NCBI GenBank assembly: GCA_024449915.1
Contig: JAMZAV010001041.1
Coordinates: 1,116,001 to 1,180,000, forward strand
Direction of reading: 5' to 3'
DNA: 64,000 nt
Source: Sweltsa coloradensis
Lineage: Eukaryota > Arthropoda > Insecta > Plecoptera > Chloroperlidae
The notes under the pieces are model-generated. The model was not told the origin of the DNA. It searched no databases and worked only from the letters and a program-made list of their open reading frames with translations. Numbering within the stretch: position 1 is the stretch's first letter; the number at the start of each line of letters is the position of its first letter. Positions 55,101-62,559 of the stretch are shown piece by piece. A program made the position numbers and the translations under genes.

Positions 55101-57632
55101 GAAATCTCTGAACTTAGACGTGCCACGTTTTTGGGTACAATCGAAGAAATATTTCTCATGAATATCGCACTTTTACGATTTTTTTCGATTTTTAGTGCGA
55201 TATTTTCGTGACATTTGGGCCGATTCTGACCAAACGGGTGGGGCTACAAAGTTCATATTTTACATGGACATTAAGGTTATGGTGATGTAGTACCTTGTGA
55301 AAAAAAATGTTGAAAAAGTTAACCAGAACCCATAAAATAAACGTACTTTTACGATTTTTTTTCGATTTTTAGTGCGATATTTTCGTGACATTTGGGCCGA
55401 TTCTGACCAAACGGGTGGGGCTACAACGTTCATATTTCACATGAACATTAAGGTTATGGTGATGTAGTACCTTTTTAAAGAAAAAGTTGAAAAAGTTAGC
55501 CAGAATCCATAGAAGAAAGGTTTTGATATGAGTTTTTTTGAGGTTTATAATAACCATTAAAAAGTAACATTTGAAACTCGACAACAATCACCTACAATGC
55601 ATTCACAAAGCACTTGCAAAGGAAAAGTGGTCCCAAGCAAACAAAAAACTTACAAAAACGCTCATCCATCAACGCGGCGGGACTTAAGCGTTTTCCTCAT
55701 ATATTGAAAAATGATGCTTCTTTGACTAATAGAATGGTTACACTAAATGACTGATGAATTACTGATGACACGTTGGAACGAATCAAATGTCGACGTTTCA
55801 ATAAGCGAAATGTACAATTTCGCGACGATTGATTGGTCGTTTGACCTTTGATGCCCACAACAAGAATAAAAACCAGAGTTCTAAAACTCTTGAGATTATA
55901 GTAACTTTCTGTCACACGTTTGATGTTAGTTAGTCCTACTTACAATTATAATTGAATTTTGACTCTCATTAGTCATCTCACGAACAGCATGCAGTGAGCA
56001 GACATCATGAACAACGCGCTGCCATACCATCGTAATTTTATTACCTCTTCCTATAGTAAACAATTTTTAGTCTCAGTTATTCCAGGGTTTTCAAGTTTTT
56101 TTACTTTAGGCCCATGTGTCTCCGTGCAAATATAGATGTCTCCCTCCTTCAGATAACCTGTCAAGGGTGCCTTTTGTGACTCACTTGACTTACGCAATGT
56201 AGTAAATGTGTGACCTTCTTTTAAGAAGCCATTTATCCTGATTGAATAAAAGAAATCTAACCTTCTTTGCCAACAAGGATACTGTCACCCTGTCGTTCCA
56301 GGCGAGTGCAGAAGTGATGGATATCTCTTATTATTGAAATACAGGTTATTGTGCGCGCCCCCTCACACAACTGGGGTCCCAAAGCGATACTCGACACCGT
56401 TGTTGAACACTGTTGTCGAAATATTACCCAAATATCTCCCATGCCACGGCCATATGGAGTCCCACTCATAAACCCTCGCGGGGCCCATTCATGCCCCACT
56501 GGGCCGCATTCACCGTCTCCTAAAGCGACGAAGATAAACGGCATTTTGAGCGTCTCAATTACATAGAAAAAGTAATGTGTTTGGAAGGCAAATCTAAGTG
56601 CAATCGATATAAATCAACTGCTGGATAGATGGGGAACCGAAAGGCATATTTGTGCGCGTAATAAAACGAACCCAAACATTCTTTTCTCTAGTTTACAAAG
56701 GGATAGGGAGGCATTGGACGCAGTAAATTTCTTACTTGTTATGAGGAACTAGGATGGTCAAGAGAGACCATCTTGAATATATCATAAAAATATAGGTCGT
56801 ACATTGTGACAAGCATGCAGGATGAAAAGCCAATAGTTTACGATGCGACACATTTGTAAACAAAAATGGGTTTGACCTCCGTTGATTGTATACTACTCAG
56901 TTTAGAAGTAACAATAAGGGCGAAATTTACTTTTACCGCGATAAAACTTGAACGCTTCGTTTAGGAAATAAATCAATTACAAAGAGGAGAGTATACACGT
57001 GTCAAGATCAGAATGAACGTTTTAAACCCAATACATAAAAATTCGTATTTAGAGTCTGCCCCTCTGTCACAGAACTGATTTTCAGTGGGGGAAAATTGTG
57101 AAGCATCTCGTCATATTTTGTCCGTCTCCTTTCTTTGCAATTGCCGATCTTGTTATTCCAGTTCCAACAAATATACAAAGTATATTGAAATAGTTTCGAA
57201 ATTTGAATGATTGAAATACAATGTTTGCGTTGTTGTATAAAAGACCCTTTACACGAGCAATTAATTGCTAGCAATGATTGCTGAAAAGTTGAGCAGAGTC
57301 CTACTTTTGGCAATTATTGCTAGCAATTTTCAGAACGCGTGTAAATGCGTTATAGGAAATGTGTGTATCCAACTTGGGTCAATTAATTGCGGCAATGCAT
57401 TGCTAGCAACTAATTGCTCGTGTAAAGGGCCTTTTTTACCATAAATATACAAAACAATGTTACGAGCACCAGCAGTGCAGTCTTGTCTAATGCAGTCTTA
57501 TCCCTGGTTTTCCAGGTCCACCTGAGGTCCCACTTCATCATGAACGGCGTGTGCGTGCGGTGGCGAGGGTACATGGACTTGGAGAGGCTCGACGGGGCCG
57601 GCTGTCTGGAATACGACGAGGAGAAAGCACAG
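25766..57632 (+). CDS. CBFB: CBFB (core-binding factor beta, Brother/Big brother type), four visible exons (join 25766-26077, 30590-30676, 32575-32685, 57516-57632)
   Basis: The joined exons encode 209 residues of the non-DNA-binding partner of Runx transcription factors, which raises Runx affinity for DNA. Recognisable blocks are PKPRFIFKMPRVVPDQKAKF, ELFRRLSRESE, VRYTGYRDRPQEERQVRF, NGCREGHTEI, AFIATGTNMQLVFN, ECDFDKEHGK, FIMNGVCVRWRGYMDLERL and GCLEYDEEKAQ. Human CBFB begins at the MPRVVPDQ point. The extra N-terminal block and the ECDFDKEHGK segment resemble insect Bro/Bgb. The Asn of the MNGVCV motif, which matches the human Runx-contact Asn104, is present. All introns are phase 0. The C-terminal exon(s) were not found before 64000. 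ATG 25766 opens the frame, but downstream in-frame ATGs at 25865, 25904, 25913, 25940 and 26000 are alternative starts. Confidence 0.95.
26071..26250 (+). repeat. Minisatellite (44-47 bp unit) duplicating the CBFB exon-1 donor
   Basis: The units begin at the exon/intron border. GAGTGAGGTAGGTCACGTGA occurs at 26071 and 26115, GGAGGTAGGTCACGTGATGG near 26163, and a degenerate GTAGGTCCTGGGATGG near 26213. Each is followed by TTGACAGTTGACAG(T) and a G run. GGTTGACAGTT continues loosely to about 26400. Each unit carries an E-box CACGTG and a good 5' splice-site match. Confidence 0.85.
26251..27387 (+). other. CBFB intron 1, 5' part
   Basis: Unique-looking sequence. A GC-richer block at 26780-27010 (GTCCCGAAGAAAGCGAGC, TTTTCCCGCGATCGCG) has no protein I recognise and may be regulatory. 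Confidence 0.4.
27388..27736 (-). mobile_element. HINE-like element, subfamily B, copy 9 (3' end missing, deletion-rich)
   Basis: GCTTCGCTTCGCTCATCCAA ends at 27736 and GTCAGTGAAATTGAAG precedes it. The interior B sequence is recognisable, but many 1-5 base deletions occur relative to copies 6 and 7 (for example near 27465-27500 and 27540-27570). The CTAG end is absent. Confidence 0.7.
27737..28230 (+). other. CBFB intron 1 with (ATT)n microsatellite
   Basis: A microsatellite of TTATTA units runs 28111-28165. A 35-bp imperfect direct repeat (AACTCAATTATTTTGTCCCA at about 27937 and a relative near 28080) flanks it. Confidence 0.6.
28251..28380 (+). other. Candidate unassigned exon
   Basis: The frame open from 28232 encodes TSVYLRVQLSNGEDCFVIPY and DSRISSREVPRPEESR with protein-like composition. 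It stops being protein-like at a good splice donor (AAGG before GTAAGC at 28381). CACGATCAG ending at 28250 is a possible acceptor, with only a weak pyrimidine tract. I do not recognise a family. It could be an alternative CBFB exon, a fragment of another gene, or chance. Confidence 0.25.
28381..30589 (+). other. CBFB intron 1, 3' part
   Basis: AT-rich, with no repeat ends or coding frames I can support. TAGGCCTA occurs at 28669. Confidence 0.6.
30590..30676 (+). CDS. CBFB: CBFB exon 2
   Basis: The acceptor is GTGTTGAAGCAG ending at 30589. The 29 codons encode VRYTGYRDRPQEERQVRF and NGCREGHTEI. The donor GTAAGT starts at 30677. Both junctions are phase 0. Confidence 0.95.
31812..32462 (+). 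repeat. R5 repeat interrupted by an inserted MITE
   Basis: GGTGGAGGTGCCGAGTACG opens the repeat, then TTGTTGAAGGGCAATGCCAA and CGTGAGACGTACGTGACAC. The sequence is broken at GATGCTTA (31990-31997) and resumes TATATAGGAGAGCTTCATTC after 32442. This gives the same order as the uninterrupted copy at 20429. Confidence 0.6.
31998..32436. mobile_element. MITE with TCATGGGCGTCC ends
   Basis: TCATGGGCGTCC at 31998 and GGACGCCCATGA ending at 32436 are perfect 12-bp inverted repeats, flanked by TGCTTA on both sides. With shorter TIRs the direct repeat reads TGATGCTTAT. A G run follows the left end. The interior holds the hairpin GGCTTCGCCCCAGACC (about 32362), shared with the elements at 33708 and 48523. 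Confidence 0.75.
32575..32685 (+). CDS. CBFB: CBFB exon 3
   Basis: The acceptor is TTTTGTGTTGCAG ending at 32574. The 37 codons encode AFIATGTNMQLVFNPSSN, a short loop GYSSADPGR, and ECDFDKEHGK. The donor GTAAGT at 32686 is followed by a GATT microsatellite at 32692-32715. It opens the 24.8-kb intron 3. Confidence 0.95.
32686..33699 (+). other. CBFB intron 3, first kilobase
   Basis: A (GATT)n run follows the donor. A GC-richer unique block at 33340-33430 includes AACATGGCGGACGCGCAATC. I recognise no coding sequence. Confidence 0.5.
33708..34929. mobile_element. Non-autonomous hAT element, 1.2 kb
   Basis: CAGTGGCGGTTCTA at 33708 and TAGAACCGCCACTG ending at 34929 are perfect inverted repeats. 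GTTGTCAC is the exact 8-bp target duplication (33700-33707 and 34930-34937). Both subterminal regions carry GTGTGCACA/TGTGCACACCTAA. The interior is AT-rich and includes the hairpin GGGGCTTCGCCCCAGACCCC at about 34840. No transposase is recognised. Confidence 0.9.
34938..38520 (+). other. CBFB intron 3, unique segment
   Basis: Mostly AT-rich. The GC-rich, CpG-containing block at 36900-37320 stands out and carries the longest open frame in the window (36998-37474), which has no domain I recognise. There are overlapping TAGGCCTA octamers at 36036 and 36042. Confidence 0.5.
38521..38735. repeat. 215-bp near-perfect palindrome
   Basis: CGCCTGTTGACGAGCGCCAA at 38521 is inverted at 38716-38735. 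The arms of about 90-98 bp also share TTCGTGGTAAAAAA, TTTTAAACTCAAAATCATAA and TTACTTGGC. Differences include an extra GCTTG on the right and a few A-run changes. The loop is about 20-36 bp. No target duplication is evident. Confidence 0.85.
38891..39526 (+). mobile_element. HINE-like element, subfamily A, copy 10 (complete, reference copy)
   Basis: TTGGATGAGCGTAGCGAGCG starts it, then ATTCCATTTCACTACACTGG, a CT/T-rich spacer, and AACACGATTCCGGCTAAACC. Three tandem A units each hold CTACATGCTTTATCC or a variant plus ATGATTTTTTCACAGAAC. It ends ACGCTCATCCATCAACGCGG and AGCGTTTTCCTAG before T. It abuts the satellite array. Confidence 0.9.
39527..42190 (+). repeat. Satellite-like tandem array, about eight units of 260-355 bp
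   Basis: CCGGCACCTCCACCAAA or a variant recurs at about 39801, 40155, 40476, 40736, 41055, 41369, 41670 and 42011. Other unit landmarks are TTTGTTTGTGGACAGAAAC, TTGATTTGGCACAGTTAAG, CGTTTTCATTGAAAATCTTC and TTTACTATGAGT. The unit at 40510-40760 has many small deletions. The rightmost unit is the most diverged. The CCGGCACCTCCACC motif is also the end of repeat R5, so the array may derive from it. Confidence 0.9.
42195..42305 (-). repeat. Retroposon 3' tail, family R4
   Basis: TAAATAAATAAATAAATTGT is followed by GTGTCTACCCACTCAGTTAT, CTGATTTTCAGTGGGGGAC and CAAAGCGACCAAGCC. It is the reverse complement of 19960-20065. Confidence 0.65.
42306..44414 (+). other. CBFB intron 3 with GC-rich islands
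   Basis: Two CpG-rich islands, 42640-42915 (CTACGCGTCGCGCGTGAG, CGTGCGTGCGCACG) and 43870-44040 (GCGATGCGACGCGCTCCGAG), are set in AT-rich DNA. I found no transposon ends or recognisable proteins. They are candidate regulatory elements. Confidence 0.4.
44415..44512 (-). repeat. R5 fragment
   Basis: CTCGGCACCTTCACCAAC is followed by unrelated sequence and AGTAGCTTCGCTCCCT. Both R5 landmarks are present, but the middle is lost or rearranged. Confidence 0.4.
44513..45261 (+). other. CBFB intron 3, unique
   Basis: A GC-richer block at 44640-44890 includes ATCTGCGCATGCTCAGAAC, an NRF1-like palindromic motif, and GAGGCAAATCCTCGG. Nothing coding is recognised. Confidence 0.4.
45262..45446 (-). repeat. 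R5 copy
   Basis: GTCCGCGTCCGTCCGTATTC is followed by CGTTCAACAAGGATAATACA and ends TTACCCGGCACCTCCACCA. The order matches 46318-46545. Confidence 0.55.
45870..46170 (+). other. Candidate conserved noncoding block
   Basis: A non-repeat block contains GGTGATTAATGAAGCC (homeodomain-type ATTA), CCAGGTGATGTCAGACAAGC (E-box plus CRE-like TGATGTCA) and TTGCGTCACGATAG. It is GC-rich compared with its flanks. Conservation cannot be tested here. Confidence 0.3.
46318..46545 (-). repeat. R5 copy
   Basis: AGGGAGCGAAGCTCGTGCAT opens it, then (GTCC)n and TCGACATTGTTTGTTGGC, and it ends GTACCTGGCAGCTCCACCA. A C/A run of about 15 C at 46296-46310 precedes it. Confidence 0.55.
46546..48514 (+). other. CBFB intron 3, unique AT-rich segment
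   Basis: No repeat ends or protein-like frames I can support. TATGGCGCAGTCGGTTG near 48178 resembles a Pol III box A, but no box B follows at a proper distance. Confidence 0.5.
48523..49003. mobile_element. hAT-type MITE, 481 bp
   Basis: CAGTGGCGTCGGAAC at 48523 and GTTCCGACGCGCCTG ending at 49003 are inverted with one insertion. TCTGCTAT is the exact 8-bp target duplication (48515-48522 and 49004-49011). G/C runs lie next to the termini. It contains the hairpin GGGGCTTCGCCCCAGACCC at about 48914, as in the element at 33708, and a GTGTAGTG microsatellite near 48825. Confidence 0.9.
49012..51744 (+). other. CBFB intron 3, mixed segment
   Basis: A GC-richer block at 49480-49980 has no recognised protein. 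GGGTTCGAGGACC at 49919-49931 resembles a tRNA T-arm, but no box A is seen. The rest (50000-51740) is unrecognised. Confidence 0.4.
51745..51836 (-). mobile_element. HINE-like element, subfamily A, copy 11 (5' fragment)
   Basis: AACATTCCGGATTTTTTTCT, CCAGTGTAGTGAAATGGAAT and CTTCGCTTCGCTCGCTACGC are the reverse complement of the subfamily A start. The terminal CTCATCCAA is missing. Confidence 0.7.
51837..54914 (+). other. CBFB intron 3, unique segment
   Basis: A GC-rich block at 52560-52760 (GGGATGACGCGGGGGGACAA) and A/T-rich remainder. There is an ACC-rich stretch at 53930-53952. No repeat family or gene is recognised. Confidence 0.4.
54915..55697 (+). mobile_element. HINE-like element, subfamily B, copy 12
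   Basis: TTGGATGAGCGTAGCGAGCG begins it with an extra AGCGTAGCG repeat. TTTCACTGACCCCTCAAAAA and two B units (GACCAAACGGGTGGGGCT at about 55228 and 55408) follow. The 3' subterminal CGCTCATCCATCAACGCGG is intact, but the terminus reads GCGTTTTCCTCA instead of CCTAG. Confidence 0.85.
55698..57037 (+). other. CBFB intron 3, 3' part
   Basis: A GC-richer non-repeat block lies at 56260-56540 (GTGCGCGCCCCCTCACAC, CACGGCCATATGGAGTCC). It is a candidate conserved noncoding element. The remainder is unrecognised. Confidence 0.4.
57038..57095 (-). repeat. Retroposon tail fragment, family R4
   Basis: AAAATTCGTATTTAGAGTCT and AACTGATTTTCAGTGGGGGA match the other R4 copies. The fragment is short. Confidence 0.5.
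57238..57436. mobile_element. 199-bp MITE with CCCTTTACACGAGCAATTA inverted ends
   Basis: CCCTTTACACGAGCAATTAA at 57245, followed by TTGCTAGCAAT, is inverted at 57395-57429 (ATTGCTAGCAACTAATTGCT, then CGTGTAAAGGG). The inverted match extends a few bases further outward (AAAAGRCCC). It lies 80 bp upstream of the CBFB exon 4 acceptor. Confidence 0.8.
57516..57632 (+). CDS. CBFB: CBFB exon 4
   Basis: The acceptor is GGTTTTCCAG ending at 57515. The 39 codons encode VHLRSHFIMNGVCVRWRG, YMDLERLDGAG and CLEYDEEKAQ. The donor GTCAGT starts at 57633, so at least one more coding exon is required. No continuation was found to the right end of the window. Confidence 0.95.
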
Positions 57633-58124
57633 GTCAGTCAATACTCAATAGTCATAGTTGTATTACTAGTAAGTAATTATGTGTTATTCAACGATAACCA
57701 TTTCCTTTTTATGCGCACAATCAGTGACTAAAGTTGTGGAGGAAGAGCCAGCCAACTATGCACAGTTGCACACCCACACCGGTTCTAATTTTGATAGATT
57801 TTATGCGTATTGACAAACTAAGTTAGAAAGTTTGTTGTACTTTGTATATATATTTTCTTAGCCAATGTGGATGTGTAAACCAACTATCACAAATACTAGC
57901 TGTCACTATTCAAACAAAAAAAAAACGTAGGCCCCTCTCCAAACTACACCCCCGTGATCACGAGCAAAACCAACTCTACTCGGCACCTCCACCAAAGTCT
58001 ATTATTTGCCAAACGTGTCAATTAGCGTGAAACGAACTATTGTGTTATGTTTCAAAAAATCACGTACACACGACAACATTTTCCTCATTTAAATCAAGGA
58101 AACGACTGAAACCAAAATTTGTTA
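57633..58124 (+). other. CBFB intron 4 (start)
   Basis: The donor GTCAGT is followed by AT-rich DNA. An R5 tail fragment CTCGGCACCTCCACCAAAG lies at about 57979. Confidence 0.6.
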
Positions 58125-58657
58125 TTGGATGAGCGTAGCGAGCGAAGCGAAGATTCCATTTCCACTACACTGGAGAGAAAAAATCCGGAATGTTTTTTTT
58201 TTTTTTTTGTATTTTTGGTGTTTGTTAAACACGATTCCGGCTAAACCCATACTCCGATTGCGATGAATTTTATGGAGGCCTTCGAAATCTCTGAACTTAG
58301 AACTGCCCCGTTTTTGAGCGCCATCGGGAATTTTTTCTTATAAAAACCGCAATTTTACGATTTTTTTTCGATTTTTTAAAAAAAAATTTCTTCGACTTAT
58401 AACACCTACCCCGCTTTATCCGATTGTAATGATTTTTTCACAGACCTTAATTTTATGAATTAATATATGTGTGAAATTTGAGCGTAATCGAAAAATTATT
58501 TCTCATGAAAATCGAAATTTTAATTTAGGGTTTTTTATTTTTTAAACAATTCTTTGACTTATAACACCTACATGCTTTATCCTACTGTAATGATTTTTTC
58601 ACAGAACCTTAATTTCATGAATTAATATACTCGTGTTAAATTTTTAGCGCAATCGAA
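58125..58657 (+). mobile_element. HINE-like element, subfamily A, copy 13 (3' terminus missing)
   Basis: TTGGATGAGCGTAGCGAGCG starts it. CCATTTCCACTACACTGGAG, a T/C-rich spacer and A-type units with GATTTTTTCACAGA follow. It stops within an A unit (GCGCAATCGAATAAC), where another inverted-repeat element begins. Confidence 0.8.
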
Positions 58658-58665
58658 TAACTAGG

Positions 58666-58944
58666 GAAACCGCCAAAGTCGTTTTTTAAACCCAGTGAGT
58701 GAGCCATGTGTTAAGTACCCGATTTACATTACTTTTCTTCCCCCTACCTTGGGCCTACCTAGCCTATTTATAGGCTAGAGAGGGCATTATGAACCTACAG
58801 TTGACCGCCCCGTCCCCGTATACCAACAAACTTTAAAAACTATTATTTTTATACGAATATAATTATCAAACTTAAATGCAAATGTTCCCGGGTACTCACC
58901 ACATGACTCGCTCACTCGTCTCACTACGACTTTGGCGTTTCCCC
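58666..58944. mobile_element. Inverted-repeat element of about 280 bp
   Basis: GGGAAACCGCCAAAGTCGTT at 58664 and CGACTTTGGCGTTTCCC ending at 58944 are inverted. The inverted match continues through GAGTGAGCCATGTG/CACATGACTCGCTCACTC and GAGTACCCG, about 60 bp in total. The interior (CTTCCCCCTACCTTGGG) is shared with 62745-62900. Confidence 0.6.
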
Positions 58945-59018
58945 ATAGTCTAGTTGGCTAAGGCGCCCTTGTAGCCGAAATGTGAAAGAACTGAGTTCAA
59001 TTCCCTGGTCGGGAAAAA
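58936..59018 (+). repeat. tRNA-like SINE head
   Basis: TTTCCCC pairs with CGGGAAA as an acceptor stem with one mismatch. TAGTTGGCTAAGGCG is box A-like and AGTTCAATTCC (58994-59004) is box B-like. It resembles a tRNA of about 80 nt but lacks a clear anticodon stem. A degraded copy lies at 62955-63045. Confidence 0.5.
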
Positions 59019-59199
59019 TTTTGTAATTTCTAGATTTATTTCAAAAATAATTGAACAGATTTGAAATGCTAATATAACGCAGTGTTGTCCATCATCTGTG
59101 GCAATAGGGCCTACTATTAGCCCAGGAGTGGAAGAAAATTTTGTATGGTGTACCCGGACAAAATTCCGAACAAGCTGAAAATTTGCACACATGTTCAGT

Positions 59200-62100
59200 T
59201 CATCATTTTAAACAATAGTTGAAAAGTCCCCTAAGCTCCCGGCCGCGTGCGTTTTGAGATATAGGGGACAAAAGGGGGGGTAAGTGGCCAAAAATTTGTT
59301 TTTTTTAAATTTAAACCCCCTTTTTTTTTGCACTAATATCTAAAAATTTAATTAAAATATTTCTACGAAAGAAAAAGTTTAAAATCGCATAAGTTTCGAC
59401 CCAGGCGTGGAAAAAGGGCTAAGTCCCAAAAAAATATAAATTTTTTCAAAAATTTTTTCAATACATTTTAACATACGTATATGCAACTGAAAAATTTTTA
59501 TGTATTCTACGACGGAAAACGTGAAATTGTTTCACTTTTCTTCGACCAGTGTGTCTTGACCCCCGGGTTTGGCATAAGGGCGAAAGTGACAAAGATATTT
59601 TATTTTCATTTTCCCAACAAACTTATTCCTTTCATATATATAGGCAAATTTTTTAGATTCTTTTACGAGAAAAAAGAAAAACATCTTCCCCGAGCTTGGT
59701 TGCTGGCGTCTTGAAAATTTGGGGGAAAAAAAAGGGCGTAACTGAAAATCTTTAATTCAGTTTTTAATAAAAAAAGGGGTTTTTAAACATTCAACTACGT
59801 TTATTTAACATAAATACCAAAACAAGGGGAAAAAAATTTGTAGAACCCATGCAGGGTTTACTGATTTGCTAGGGCCAGCTTGTATGTAAAGAACCATTAA
59901 AAAATCGTTGTAAGTGCAATTAGACATAACCAAAAAATTTATAAAAAATTTACCCCAAATTTCCCAAAACCCCCGGCATGCAAAACCCATATTTAGGCGA
60001 AGATCGGGTTTTGTTTTTTGACCGGGAAAAGGGTTTTAACATTTCCCAAAGCGTGAAAAACTCATCTCTTTTAAAAAATAAAAAAAACGGATTTTGAAAG
60101 GGATTCGAGCGGGGAGTATGGAAACCTAGTTTTGGGTTTGGTGTCTGTAGTGTCACATAAACTCAGACATGGGCTGTAAACTCTTGAGGTAATAAAATTT
60201 GGAAAAAATGGCGAGTAAAAAAACTAAAAAATTCGTTTATGTTTTTAAAATATTTCCCTTTTACTTTTTCCGATTATCAGGGGGCAACATATTAAAGATT
60301 TTAATCACCCTTTCCTCAAGAAAAATCCCAAACTTTGGCACAAAAATGACATTAATTTGGTGTCCATTTCCCGGGTTTCGAAATTTAAAAAAAGTAATAC
60401 TATGAAACCGAAAAGTAAAGCGAAAAAGATAGAGTACAGTCCCTTATTTTTTCCCATTGAAAAAAAGCATAATGCGCATACTCCCCTTAAAGTTTTTCTG
60501 CAACTTTAACCCTTATTTAATAGCTTTTTGGAAAAAGGGTGATCTGAAAGACCTTTTGGCACAAAGCCCATTTTCACTGTTCGACAAGTCTTCTTTTGTT
60601 AAACTACGAAAAAATCACATATTATTATTGTCCCAGGTTGCGGGCCCCAATTTTCTCATATACTTTAAAAACTACCAGCCAAAACTTTAATTTTCCTGTA
60701 AAGGGGTAAAACTTTGCATGTAGTGTATGATGCCACCACCCGTCCTGTTTCCATACTGGGAAAAGTCAATATTTAAATACATTTTTCCTGTTGTGATTGT
60801 GAAAAAATTTGCGGCTCGGGGGTTTTCAGTTGTGTTTGACGGACAAAAGGAGACCTTTTTTTTTCCAAGTGGTAGGAATTACTAAGGGGCATTTACCAAA
60901 ATTTAAATTAGTAAATGAAAAATAGCAGAATTTTTTTAAGATAAAATTTTGGCTTATGATTTCAAATCGTTTTATCACAATAGATTTTTCTTTGGTAAAT
61001 TCCGTAATTCTTGAGCAAATACGCTTCATTTGCAACGCGTACTGTAGCTTTAGATTTGATATGCTGCCATCCACCAGCACATTTAATAATTACCCCCTTT
61101 CCTCCCCTCTAAGCTTGATGGCAAAAATAGGGGATGTATCATAGTTTGTAGCGTTCCCAAAAGCCCGGGCGGGCACACAGGGAATTCCCGTCCGCTATGT
61201 AAGCGTTTTATTTTCCCCCTTTGCATTTAAAAAAACAAAACGGTATTGGGAAAAATTTTTTATTTTTATCTTTGCCCATGCTCTCTATCTATCGTGATGT
61301 GAACTAAAAGTCAAAACCCAAGATAGGTTGTCCCAAAGCTCGTGCTCCGAATCCCTTTCAAAATCCGTCTATGCAAGCCGCTTTGAGAATGCTGGAGAAA
61401 ATTATTTTATAGGTTTTGGGGAGGTTGGGGAATTTCCCGTCTGCTAATTTTCAAAAAAATTTTTTAATGATTCTTTACAAAAAAGCGGGGCCCTAGCAAG
61501 CAGTCAGCATGCATTTGGTTTTCAAAATTTAGTGTCCATTGGGTTTGGGATTTATATGTTACAAAAAAACGTCGTTGAAAGTAAAAGCCCTTTTATATAA
61601 CTTATTAAAAATAGAATTATGATGTCAGTTACGCCCTTTTTTACAACCCTTTAAAAAAGGGGCCACAACGAAGTTTGGGGAAGATTTTTTACTTTTGTTC
61701 GTACAAATACTAAATTTAATTTTCATGTTACGATGTCAATAAGTGTTTGTTGAAAATGAAAATAACATACTTTGTCACTTTTGCCCTTATGCCCCATGTG
61801 TCAAAACACACGGTCAAAGAAAAAAGGGGAAAAATTTTTACGTTTTCCCTCGTATGAATCCTAATAATTTGACATATGTCAAAATGTATTGAAATTGTAA
61901 AAATTTATACTTTTGGCATTACGCCCCTTTTTTGGGCCCCGTACGGGTTTGAAGCTTAAAGAGGTTTTCACTTTACTGACGTAGAAATGTTAATAAATTT
62001 TTACAAATTAGTGTAAAAAAAAAAGTTGAAAATTTAAAAAAAAACTTTTTTTGGGACTTAAAGCCCTTTTTTCCAAATTTTATCTCCAAAACGCACGCGG

Positions 62101-62520
62101 GGGGGAGCTTTGGGGACTTTTCATTATTGCCCTTTGAAGGTTTTTTTGAGCAAGTGTGCCCAAATTTTTAGCTTGTTTTTGTTGTTTTGTTGTTTTTGTT
62201 GTTATTTTCAGTTGGGAAAATACGTATTTCAAAAATTGTAAATTTAAAATATCATACTTTTTTGGGACTTAGGCCCCCTTTTTTCCCCGTAGGGGCGAAG
62301 CTTTTGATGATTTTTTAAATTTTTGACTTTGAAAAATTTAATAATTTGTTTCATATTAGTGTTAAAAAAAAGGTTGAAAATTTAAAAAAAAAATATTTTT
62401 GGCACTTACGCCCCTTTTTCCCCTATATCTCAAAACGCCCCGCGGCGGAAACTTAGGGGGCTTTTCCACTATTGCTTATAGGCTTTAAACTGAGCCGTGT
62501 GCAAATTTTCAGCTTTTTTC
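59200..62520. repeat. Large degraded inverted repeat, arms about 1 kb
   Basis: The left arm 59200-60215 is inverted at about 61250-62130. Matching landmarks are GCTCCCGGCCGCGTGCGTTT against 62090-62112, TTGCTAGGGCCAGC against about 61490, GTAAAGAACCATTAAAAAA against 61467, and GATTTTGAAAGGGATTCGAG against about 61355. The outermost 270 bp are repeated again directly at 62250-62520. About 1 kb of spacer lies between the arms. Homopolymer lengths differ heavily between copies, so coordinates are approximate. No coding sequence is recognised. Confidence 0.7.
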
Positions 62521-62559
62521 GGAATTTTTTCCGGGTAAAAGTTCCCTTTCCCCTCCTGG

